Source: Phytohabitans sp036906915 (GTDB lineage Bacteria > Actinomycetota > Actinomycetes > Mycobacteriales > Micromonosporaceae). Taken from it: 12,327 nucleotides of DNA. A program made the translations under genes and the position numbers. This document shows positions 6,155 through 12,213 of this stretch, one piece after another. Within the stretch, counting starts at the first letter, position 1; each line of letters begins with the position of its first letter. The notes under the pieces were generated by a model. That model made no database searches. It saw nothing but the letters and a program-made list of their open reading frames with translations, and was not told where the DNA came from. The stretch lies in assembly GCF_036906915.1 (NCBI RefSeq), contig NZ_JBAKHX010000136.1:1-12327 (forward strand), given 5' to 3'.

Positions 6155-6386
6155 CCTCACCTCCCGCCGACGTCGATGTGGGCTAAGGTCAGCAGCGATG
6201 CGTCCGCGGCCGCCGTCGTACGGGCGCACGGCCGATCTTGGCCGTCACAGAAGCTATTTTGCCGGACACCGGCAGCTTATACCGGCTGCGGTCTGCGTGC
6301 CGCCGCCCTGTCCGGAGCCGCTGTGCCCGGTGAGCATGGAGTTGAGACTAGGCGCGGGCAGTTGGCCCCGCACGGTCGCGCGTCAC
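6155..6386. promoter_or_regulatory. Divergent promoter region of the PucR gene and small-gene run
   Basis: This stretch separates two divergently oriented gene sets and must contain both promoters. It holds a locally AT-rich segment around 6251-6282 with the palindrome listed separately. No -35/-10 pair is clear enough to name. Confidence 0.45.
6260..6274. promoter_or_regulatory. Palindrome TGCCGGACACCGGCA, candidate operator
   Basis: The 15-base sequence has perfect 6-bp arms around ACA and lies between AAGCT (6251-6255) and AGCTT (6274-6278), which are themselves inverted. It sits about 106 bases upstream of the PucR start, in the shared divergent promoter region. Such symmetry fits a dimeric regulator site, possibly for PucR itself. 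Binding is inferred. Confidence 0.4.
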
Positions 6387-6417
6387 CCGGCCGGGCCGCG
6401 ATGCGTGGCCCGGCCGG
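6387..6417 (+). promoter_or_regulatory. Strong 11-bp hairpin in the leader of the small-gene run
   Basis: CCGGCCGGGCC and GGCCCGGCCGG are perfectly complementary around a 9-nt loop. The 3' arm ends 16 bases before the AAGGAGG ribosome site (6434-6440). No gene on the plus strand ends here, so it is more likely a leader element (attenuation, mRNA stability or start-site control) than a terminator for an upstream gene. Confidence 0.5.
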
Positions 6418-6444
6418 TCCAACCGATGACGTCAAGGAGGCCTC

Positions 6445-6635
6445 ATGCGTTGGAACCGCCGATTCGTCTGGGTACTAGCCGCTGGTGCAATCGTGCCGGG
6501 GCAGCTGCGCTGTTCTTCACACGTGTCCTTGCCGAGGCGGTCGTGATGGTCGCTCACCGACGTCGCTCCCAAGTCAGCCAGCGGCCGCTCCGCTGGGCAA
6601 TCGGCACGGGCACTCGTACCCGGGCGTACGCCTAA
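6445..6635 (+). pseudogene. Small one-helix membrane protein with a frameshift
   Basis: ATG 6445 follows an ideal AAGGAGG at 4-base spacing. As it stands the frame gives a 33-residue peptide, MRWNRRFVWVLAAGAIVPG then a polar tail, ending at TGA 6544-6546, which overlaps an ATG (TGATG) of a frame running to TAA 6633-6635. Adding one G to CCGGGG near 6492 would give one protein of about 63 residues: basic N-terminus, hydrophobic FVWVLAAGAIVPGAAALFF, TRVLAEAVVMVA, then HRRR and a basic tail. That layout is typical of a small single- or hairpin-helix membrane protein. So this is either a frame-broken small membrane protein or two coupled mini-ORFs. No family is recognised. Confidence 0.45.
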
Positions 6636-6661
6636 CAGAAGGCCCGATCGGAGGTACTGCA

Positions 6662-6874
6662 GTGATCAGCGAAACCATGCCGACCGCCGTTGTCTGGTTG
6701 CCACGTCTGCCAGGCCCACCGGCCGCGATCGGCGTCGCCACCGACCCAACGCCGGTCACCACCACGGAGAGGGCCGCACACGCCGACGGCGGTATCGACC
6801 TCTCCCCCGGCGACATCGTCGACGAGTGGGGGCGACAATCGTTCCCCGCCAGCGACCCACCGGCGAACTGGTAG
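6662..6874 (+). CDS. Small protein with SFPASDPP C-terminal motif
   Basis: GTG 6662 follows GGAGGT (6650-6655) at six bases and encodes 70 residues. The first 40 residues are proline/threonine/alanine-rich. The end reads LSPGDIVDEWGRQSFPASDP and then PANW. Small bacterial proteins ending in a D-x3-E/W-x2-SFPASDPP motif are widespread and of unknown function, often near stress genes. That is my recollection of the family, not a search. There is no signal peptide, transmembrane helix or cysteine. It is likely disordered apart from the acidic C-terminal helix. It lies 26 bases downstream of the small membrane ORF and 118 upstream of the baeRF-type gene, so co-transcription is plausible. Confidence 0.75.
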   Translation: MISETMPTAVVWLPRLPGPPAAIGVATDPTPVTTTERAAHADGGIDLSPGDIVDEWGRQSFPASDPPANW

Positions 6875-6891
6875 CGAGCGCAGACACCATG

Positions 6892-6905
6892 GGGCGAACA
6901 TGCCC
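6892..6905. promoter_or_regulatory. Inverted repeat GGGCGAACATGCCC
   Basis: GGGC-GAACAT-GCCC lies in the spacer before the baeRF-type gene, about 88 bases upstream of its ATG. Arm length and spacing resemble sites of NarL/DosR-type response regulators (GGGAC-n4-GTCCC), but the bases do not match that consensus well. Confidence 0.25.
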
Positions 6906-6992
6906 ACCCGGCGGCAGCCAACAACCGGCACATGATTGACGTGGCGGCGCGGCCGGACCCGCTCACCGCCGGATCCAAAATCGGAGGCTGCG

Positions 6993-8114
6993 ATGGATCT
7001 GTTGAACGCGCGTGAGCTCACGCGGTTGGCAGGCGGGCCGCGGTAGCACTCGGATCTCAGTGTTCGTGCCAACCATCACCACGGTCCGCAAACCGACCGC
7101 AACCGCATCCGGATCAAGAACCTGCTTCGGGACGCCGAACAGGCCCTGCGCGCCGACAGCATGCGCACGGCGCGGATCGATGAGGTCGTCGAACCGGCGC
7201 GCCAACTGCTCGACCTGGCAAGGATATGGGATCGACCCGACGACGGTCTGGCCCTGTTCCTGGCACTGCAGGAATTCCGCCATCTGCGCGTTCCGCTGCG
7301 GCTACCGGAGCTGGTGACCATCGGCCCGGTTCATGGTGCGTCCGCTGCTGCCGCTGCTGACGGCAGGTGGCCATTTCCACGTGCTGACACTCACCCAGGA
7401 CGAGATCCGTTGTTCGAAGGCACTCATCGCAAGCTCGTCGAGGTCGACCTCGACGGGCTGCCGTTGGCGGTGTGGGCGGCCATGCCGCGCCAGCGGCCTC
7501 AGGTCCACGCCGTCCTCTCCGGCCACGGCGGAACAGGCGGCCGGACGGTCTTCCACGGCAACGGTGAGGATGACACCAGGTTGCGGGTGCTGCAGCACTT
7601 CCAGTGCGTCGACCACGCCTTGTGCAACACAGTAGGTGACCAACAGTGCCCGCTGGTGCTCGCCGGTATGTGCTCTTTGCAGCCCGTTTGCCGCAAGGTC
7701 AACAGCCATTCAAGGCTACTGCCTGCTGGCGTGGACGGGGCAGCCACGCGACCTGCCACCACATCTGCTGCATCGTCAGGCCTGGTGCCTCGTCCAACCG
7801 CTGCTGCGCCGCGACGAGACCGCCGCGGCAGACACCTATCGCACGCTGCATGGCACCGGGCGCACCAGCACGATCCAGGTGAGGTATGCAGGGCGGCCCA
7901 CCACGGACGTGTCGATGCGCCGTTCCTGTCCACCGATGCGCCAGGCTGGATCACAAACTCCGGATCGCTTATCCGGGTCATTGACATCCTCGAGCAGGCC
8001 GAGGACCTCGACGGCGCGGCCGTGGCGACGCTGCGCCGAGGTGGGTGGGTGTACGCCGTACCGGCCGTACGGATGCCCGACCGCGGCCCTGTAGCCGCCA
8101 TCTTGCGTTTCTGA
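6993..8114 (+). pseudogene. baeRF-type (release-factor-like) protein, full length but frame-broken
   Basis: ATG 6993 has GGAGG five bases upstream and begins MDLLNARELTRLAGG. Across three frames the pieces line up, in order and with near-normal spacing, with the roughly 370-residue bacterial archaeo-eukaryotic release factor family (baeRF, subfamily-3-like): ISVFVPT (about 7055-7075), HHHGPQTDRNRIRIKNLLRD, WDRPDDGLALFLA, LRLPELVTI, RFMVRPLLPLLTAGGHFHVL, LFEGTHRKLVEVDLDGLP, GGRTVFHGNGEDD, QCPLVLAG, LLHRQAWCLVQPLL, HHGRVDAPFLS, and the end LRRGGWVYAVPAVRMPDRGP before VAAILRF and TGA. An in-frame TAG lies at 7044-7046. The reading leaves the starting frame and returns three times (about 7035-7075, 7325-7410, 7735-7875). 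These proteins are thought to act on ribosomes, but this copy cannot make one intact protein. Confidence 0.78.
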
Positions 8115-8316
8115 CCGGATGTCAACGGTCAGACGGCCCCGTGCAACACGGCCGCGCCGGCCGAGACACGGTGACGAGGTGATGTCCAGCGCAGCGAATT
8201 GCCGACGATCGGCAACCACGACCGGGAACGATTTCCGGCCGGAGCCCATGCGGCGACGGTAGGACTAGCCGACGCTGGAGCTTCCATCCCAGTGGCCGCG
8301 TTGTAAGGAGGCGGTG
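8115..8316. other. Spacer after the baeRF-type gene
   Basis: No recognisable gene. Minus-strand frames run through it but have neither a ribosome site nor a family match. Confidence 0.3.
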
Positions 8317-8505
8317 ATGACGACCTGGACGGCGACGCACCGGCGGGCCGTCGTGGACCCGCCCGTCCCGTCGCCCGCTGCCCCGGCGGCGGGCTCCACA
8401 CCGCGACCACATCGGCAAACACAGCATGGCCACAGCGATGCACTCGATGCCGGCCCCGCGGCTGGCTTCCCTTTTGGCCTGCGCGCAGGGACGGCGCAGG
8501 AGTAG
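8317..8505 (+). CDS. 62-residue hypothetical protein with a strong ribosome site
   Basis: AAGGAGG (8305-8311) lies five bases before ATG 8317, one of the best ribosome sites in the window, which is the main reason to list it. The protein starts MTTWTATHRRAVVD and continues with a proline/alanine stretch and a histidine-rich segment (RPHRQTQHGHSDALDAG). I recognise no family. The start looks native and the rest looks low complexity, so it may be the 5' stub of a gene whose downstream part was lost or frameshifted. It is in the same direction as the genes on both sides. Confidence 0.4.
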   Translation: MTTWTATHRRAVVDPPVPSPAAPAAGSTPRPHRQTQHGHSDALDAGPAAGFPFGLRAGTAQE

Positions 8506-8520
8506 CCGGTCTGGCGTCGT

Positions 8521-8536
8521 GGCATTCGCGAATGCC
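8521..8536. promoter_or_regulatory. Perfect 16-bp palindrome before the actin-fold gene
   Basis: GGCATTCGCGAATGCC is fully self-complementary with no loop. That favours a protein-binding operator over an RNA hairpin. It is 120 bases upstream of the GTG at 8657, in the region expected to hold that gene's promoter, and 16 bases after the previous ORF's stop. Confidence 0.5.
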
Positions 8537-8656
8537 GTCAGCGATAGGTTCCACATCGTCCGCTGAGTGGACTGTGCGACGCACATCCAGTGCTGGCACC
8601 GCCTTTTCGTCTCCCCCGGTTTTCCCGTGGCGTTTACGCACGCTAAGGAGTTCGCT

Positions 8657-9490
8657 GTGAGCATCGTCGATCGCGCTGGTGAACCCCCTGCCGGTCCGGC
8701 CACCGGCAGGCACAGTCGTCGCGTGTCGAACAGGATGGCCGTGGTCGCGGAGCCAGCCGCCGTCGGTGTCGACCTCGGCAGCGACTACACCCGAATCTGG
8801 GCATCGGGCCGGTCACTGCTGCAAGCACCCACGATCAGCGACAGCCTGATCAACCCGAGCAGACTGATCCAACGTGGCCGCATCACCGACCCTGCATCAT
8901 TGGAGTCGATGCTGGCACGCCTTCTGCGTCGCCACCACCGGCCGGTGCCCGCCGGCGCGATCATCGTCGCGTGCCGCCCGGTGCTGGCCACCGCGGAGGA
9001 GGAGGCCGCCACCCGGCAGGTACTCGTCGATGTGTTCAATCCGTCCATTGTGCTGCTCATCGACACGGTGCGGGCCGCGGCCATCGGCGCTGGCGCCGCA
9101 CCCGGACCGTTGCTCGTGGCCGACATTGGGGCGCATCTGACCGAGGTCGCCGTGCTCGCCGGCGGCACGCTCACCGCGACCCGCCGCGCCGACCTCGGTC
9201 TTCGGGACCTCATCGGGCCGAGCGGCTCCGACCTGATCGTCGACACCATCGGCGGCTTCGTCGACGATCTGCGACACGACCCGCAGAGCCGAGATCAGGC
9301 CGCAGACGCCATTGGCAATGGGCTGCTTCTAGTCGGTGGCGGCGCCGCCCAGCCGGCGTTGACGGCGCGCACCGCCGCCGCGCTCGAAATGGCGGTATGG
9401 CCATCCGCGACACCGCGCTTGGCCGCAGTCCGCGGTGCCGGCCTAGCCGCCCTAGCGGCCCTACGCCGCCGCGCCGCGACCGCCGCCTAA
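8657..9490 (+). CDS. Compact MreB-like actin-fold ATPase
   Basis: From GTG 8657, with AAGGAG six bases upstream, the protein has 277 residues. Three actin-superfamily motifs are visible: phosphate-1 VGVDLGSDYTRIW (36-48), phosphate-2 PLLVADIGAHLTEVAVL (151-167) and the adenosine loop NGLLLVGGGA (221-230). The stretch VLIDTVRAAAIGAG (near 132-146) corresponds to the MreB connecting helix. MreB normally has about 340 residues. Here only about 55 residues separate phosphate-2 from the adenosine loop instead of about 125, so subdomain IIB and part of IIA are missing. The first 30 residues are polar and may be disordered. Annotation as a rod-shape protein would be misleading: filament contacts cannot be assumed. 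It is followed 94 bases later by the TraR/DksA gene. Confidence 0.75.
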   Translation: MSIVDRAGEPPAGPATGRHSRRVSNRMAVVAEPAAVGVDLGSDYTRIWASGRSLLQAPTISDSLINPSRLIQRGRITDPASLESMLARLLRRHHRPVPAGAIIVACRPVLATAEEEAATRQVLVDVFNPSIVLLIDTVRAAAIGAGAAPGPLLVADIGAHLTEVAVLAGGTLTATRRADLGLRDLIGPSGSDLIVDTIGGFVDDLRHDPQSRDQAADAIGNGLLLVGGGAAQPALTARTAAALEMAVWPSATPRLAAVRGAGLAALAALRRRAATAA

Positions 9491-9584
9491 CAGCGCGACG
9501 CCCTACTCACCGAGAACCACCCCATTCCGGCTGTGCCATCGCGCGCCGCGCGGCGGTACAGGATGCCAAGAAACGGAGCACGAC

Positions 9585-9905
9585 ATGAGCGTCAGCGCGC
9601 ACGACCGCCTGCACACCCTGCGGAACGCCCTACAAGACCAGTTCGAGCGCTACACCCACAAGCTGACCACACTGACCGCACACGGCACCGCCCCCGAACA
9701 CGAGGGTTTTGACCGGCAGACCGCTGTAGCTCTGATCGACTCGACCCGCCAAGCCCTGGCGGATACCACTCAGGCCCTCAAACGCATGACCGAAGGCACA
9801 TACGGCCGTTGCGAACAGTGCCAGCTCGACATTCCCGTCGAACGGCTGGAGATTCTGCCCCACGCCCGGTTCTGCGTGCCGTGCCAGCAAACGCAGCACA
9901 GATAA
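9585..9905 (+). CDS. TraR/DksA-family zinc-finger protein
   Basis: The gene encodes 106 residues from ATG 9585, with CGGAG six bases upstream. Residues 5-70 form two helices that can pair as a coiled coil (HDRLHTLRNALQDQFERYTH and TAVALIDSTRQALADTTQAL). Then comes the zinc finger C76-x2-C79-x17-C97-x2-C100 in YGRCEQCQLDIPVERLEILP and ARFCVPCQ. DksA/TraR proteins enter the RNA polymerase secondary channel and tune transcription, often with ppGpp. Short actinobacterial members exist whose polymerase binding is less studied. The tip between the helices has acidic residues (EHEGFDR), but I cannot confirm the DksA catalytic aspartates. It probably shares a transcript with the actin-fold gene upstream. 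Confidence 0.88.
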   Translation: MSVSAHDRLHTLRNALQDQFERYTHKLTTLTAHGTAPEHEGFDRQTAVALIDSTRQALADTTQALKRMTEGTYGRCEQCQLDIPVERLEILPHARFCVPCQQTQHR

Positions 9906-10058
9906 GTACGCGACCGCGCGGCGTGACGCCCACACTGGTGAAGAGTTGGGGTGCGGACCCGGGAGGAGCTCAGGCAGGGCGTCCTTCAAGTCGCTCTAAT
10001 TGGCAGAGACAGTCAACGTATCGCCAGTGCAGGTGCACTCTTCCAGCTCGAGGCTCAG
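9906..10058. other. Spacer between TraR/DksA gene and Hsp70 remnant
   Basis: No gene is supported. AGTGCA-GG-TGCACT (10026-10039) is a perfect 6-bp inverted repeat lying 20 bases from the point where Hsp70 similarity stops. Confidence 0.35.
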
Positions 10059-10418
10059 CATCCGGCTGGACCCGCCGGCCAAGTACAGGTCGGACAGGTC
10101 AGCGGTCTGGATGTCGACGTCGACCAGCGCCGCCCGTGCGGCGGAGACGGTGCTGTCGAGGATCGGTCCGGCCAGCTCGTCGAGCCGGTCGCGGCGAAAC
10201 GGCGCCTCTACGTCCAGCGGTACGCCGTTGCTGGAGTATCCGCGCCGATGAGGCGATGCGCCACGACCGACGCCGGTCGTGCGCCATTGTGGTCGAGGGG
10301 TCGTTGTTTCGGTATGCCTCTCCTGGCTAGAGACCATGGCCTGGCGCGGAGCAGGATCCGCCGCAAGGTCGAGCTGGTCGACCCATTCATGACCGGCCGT
10401 GTTCGGGCCAACGACGAC
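10059..10418 (-). pseudogene. Hsp70/DnaK-like remnant
   Basis: The minus strand encodes FRRDRLDELAGPILDSTVSA, then ARAALVDVDIQTADLSDLYL and AGGSSRM (10208-10059). This is the end of the Hsp70 nucleotide-binding domain: the helix TRAEFE-x2-x-P-L, the A-x-L-x2-ADLD segment and the adenosine-binding VGGSSR-P loop. Upstream, VDQLDLAADPAPRQAM and a THTETTT-like piece (10418-10299) may be the preceding lobe, but less clearly. The frame between them is degraded. After GGSSRM similarity ends abruptly, and the frame runs to a TAG at 9996 through unrelated sequence, so the rest of the domain and the substrate-binding part are gone. It is not functional. Confidence 0.6.
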
Positions 10419-10651
10419 CGCGGGTAGACGGCCGAGGATGTCGCCACGTTCGTGACGGTTGCGTGTCAGGGGCCGGACCGGGCCGGGCGAGCGCGTCACG
10501 GAGGGCGACCGCGTTGTGGTCCCTGCTGCGGTTTCCACACGTCGAAGGGCTCATCGACCGGGCGTTGGTCGACGGGGTGCCGCCGGTGGCGGCCTGGAGG
10601 CTCGCCGGGCTGCCCAAGGCCCTGCGGCCCAGCAGGTCTCGGCACTCCTAG
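10419..10651. other. Unassigned flank left of the insertion sequence
   Basis: Short plus-strand frames occur, for example one ending ALVDGVPPVAAWRLAGLPKA near 10625, but no family is recognised and no ribosome site is present. It may be the damaged 5' part of the Hsp70-like gene. Confidence 0.3.
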
Positions 10652-10664
10652 CGGTAGTTTGTCG
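10652..10664 (+). repeat. Left terminal inverted repeat of the IS
   Basis: CGGTAGTTTGTCG is an exact reverse complement of 12171-12183. The transposase start lies 30 bases inside. Confidence 0.85.
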
Positions 10665-10693
10665 GCTTCGTAACCTTCTTCCGCTCTGTCGCG

Positions 10694-11995
10694 TTGCATC
10701 GGCAGGTGTGGTGTCGAGCGGCTGGGGTGCTGGTGGTTCGTGCGGTGTGTCCACCGGCTGCGGGTCCGTTGGAGGACTATGCGGCCGGGTTTGACGATCT
10801 GTTCTCCCGGCTGGCGCAGCGACGGGGGTTTCGTGAGTATCTGACCGGCCTGCTCGCGCCACGTGATCGCAACAAGACCTTGACCGGGCTGGCCGGGTCC
10901 GAGCCGGTCAAAGGGGCACAACACGCGGCCGTGCAACGGCTGCAGTACTTCCTGTCGCAGTCCACATGGGATGCCGAGCGGGTCAACGATCGACGGCTGG
11001 AGATCCTGGTCAACGACTCGGCGACCGCACCGCATGCCCGTGGTGTGATCGCCATCGACGACTCCGGCGACCGCAAGGACGGCACTCGCACCGCGCATGT
11101 CGGCCGACAATGGCTGGGCCGCTACGGCAAGACCGACAACGGCATCGTCACGGTAACCACCATCTGGGCCGACGAACGCCTCTACTATCCGCTGCACGTC
11201 GAGCCCTACACCCCAGCATCCCACTTAGCCAAGAAACGGGCCGATCCCGACTTCCGGACCAAGCTGCAGATCGCCGCGGACCTGGTGGCCAAGGCCCAAG
11301 CGGCCGGCGTGGTGTGTCGGGCGGTGGTGGCGGACTGCTTCTACGGCGATCACGATGACCTGCGCGCCGAGCTACGCCAGGGCGGCTGGGGTTTCGTCAT
11401 GGCCCTCAAGCCGGCTCGCGGTACCTGGCAGTACGGTGCCGAGGCCTACACACCGAAAGACGCCGGGCGGGCCGTGCCGTGGAACGGTCCCGACGATCCC
11501 GGCGGCTGGAGGCCGGTGCAACGCCGTTTCCGTGACGGGCACACCGAAACCTGGTGGGCCACCGACGCCCAGCTGGGCTGGTGGGGACCCGACGGACACA
11601 CCCGCCTCGTGGTCGCGACCACCGACCCGCAGACGCTGCCGGACAAGGCCACCTGGTACCTGGCCACGAATCTGCCCCGACCGGGCGGCCCGCACGACAC
11701 CCCCGACGCGGCCCATGACCCAGCCGATCTGACCGAAGTCGTACGGCTCTACGGGATCCGGCACTGGATCGAGCAAAGCTACAAACAGGTCAAGGACGAA
11801 CTCGGCTGGGCCGACTTCCAAGTCCGTTCCGCGACTGCGATCCGCCGCCACCAAACCCTGGTGAACTGCGTGTTCTCGTTCTGCTGGAACACCTGGTTCG
11901 ACCAACCGTCCACAAACGACACCCCGATCGCCTCTCCGGAACCGTCAGACGACGACTCCGGAGAGAGGGGGCACTCCGGCCAGACCGCCAGCTGA
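10694..11995 (+). CDS. IS701-family DDE transposase
   Basis: The 433-residue frame starts at TTG 10694. GTG codons at 10706, 10727, 10733 and 10742 are alternatives and no ribosome site decides between them. The N-terminal part (LFSRLAQRRGFREYLTGLLA, and VQRLQYFLSQSTWDAERV near 80-97) is the helical DNA-binding region. The DDE catalytic core follows: first aspartate in AIDDSGDRKDG (122 or 123), second in VVADCFYGDHDDL (214), glutamate in HWIEQSYKQVKDELGWADFQ (360). All three are present, so the core looks active. The frame ends in SGERGHSGQTAS and TGA, but the usual C-terminal tail follows in another frame (listed separately), so this copy is either truncated or uses a frameshift. Confidence 0.88.
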   Translation: MHRQVWCRAAGVLVVRAVCPPAAGPLEDYAAGFDDLFSRLAQRRGFREYLTGLLAPRDRNKTLTGLAGSEPVKGAQHAAVQRLQYFLSQSTWDAERVNDRRLEILVNDSATAPHARGVIAIDDSGDRKDGTRTAHVGRQWLGRYGKTDNGIVTVTTIWADERLYYPLHVEPYTPASHLAKKRADPDFRTKLQIAADLVAKAQAAGVVCRAVVADCFYGDHDDLRAELRQGGWGFVMALKPARGTWQYGAEAYTPKDAGRAVPWNGPDDPGGWRPVQRRFRDGHTETWWATDAQLGWWGPDGHTRLVVATTDPQTLPDKATWYLATNLPRPGGPHDTPDAAHDPADLTEVVRLYGIRHWIEQSYKQVKDELGWADFQVRSATAIRRHQTLVNCVFSFCWNTWFDQPSTNDTPIASPEPSDDDSGERGHSGQTAS

Positions 11996-12167
11996 ACAGC
12001 CCAGTTGGCCCAAAGCCCTCCGCGCCGTCCGATCCTGGCTCACCCCATGGCTCCTGCTGCACCGCTACTGGACAGCCTGGACCGACAAGCCACCACCCGG
12101 CGAACTTCAGCAACTCCTCAACGCCGTCGCACAAGGCCACGCCCTCAACCTATATCTACCACCATAA
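11994..12167 (+). pseudogene. Transposase C-terminal tail in the +1 frame
   Basis: Starting one base after the phase of the main ORF, the sequence reads EQPSWPKALRAVRSWLTPWL, LLHRYWTAWTDKPPPGELQQ and LLNAVAQGHALNLYLPP before TAA, ending 3 bases before the right inverted repeat. IS701 transposases normally end in such a tryptophan-rich W-x2-A-W-x3-PPP-x2-L-x2-LL tail just before the repeat. The phase change most likely falls in GAGAGAGGGGGCAC (about 11961-11974), where losing one G would join the frames. A deletion, a base-call error or programmed slippage are all possible. Confidence 0.75.
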
Positions 12168-12170
12168 AGG

Positions 12171-12183
12171 CGACAAACTACCG
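12171..12183 (-). repeat. Right terminal inverted repeat of the IS
   Basis: CGACAAACTACCG, exact reverse complement of the left end, followed directly by CTAG. Confidence 0.85.
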
Positions 12184-12213
12184 CTAGTTGTGGGTTCGGG
12201 TTGCGGTGTCGCG

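Larger units (their letters stand above)
10652..12183 (+). mobile_element. IS701-type insertion sequence
   Basis: The 1,532-bp element is bounded by perfect 13-bp inverted repeats: CGGTAGTTTGTCG at 10652-10664 and CGACAAACTACCG at 12171-12183. Each end is flanked by CTAG (10648-10651 and 12184-12187). IS701-family elements typically duplicate a 4-bp YTAR target, and CTAG fits. Because CTAG is its own complement it could also be counted as part of the repeats. It carries one transposase gene. The clean ends suggest a fairly recent insertion. Confidence 0.85.

Noticed and set aside
6892..6905. DosR/DevR box before the baeRF-type gene
   Set aside because: Only the outer GGG/CCC and spacing fit. 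The inner bases differ from the GGGACT-AGTCCC consensus, so it is listed only as an inverted repeat.
8129..8713. 194-codon minus-strand frame over the spacer and the 62-residue ORF
   Set aside because: No recognisable domain and no ribosome site; it overlaps the strong plus-strand ribosome sites at 8305 and 8645.
10000..10059. A mini-ORF on the minus strand starting MLSLELEECTCTGDTLTVSA, resembling a small Cys/Thr-rich modified-peptide precursor
   Set aside because: No ribosome site, no modifying enzyme nearby, and it is simply the read-through tail after the Hsp70 break.
10496..11224. 242-codon minus-strand frame crossing the left IS end
   Set aside because: It runs from the IS interior into flanking DNA, so cannot be an ancestral gene, and is antisense to the transposase.
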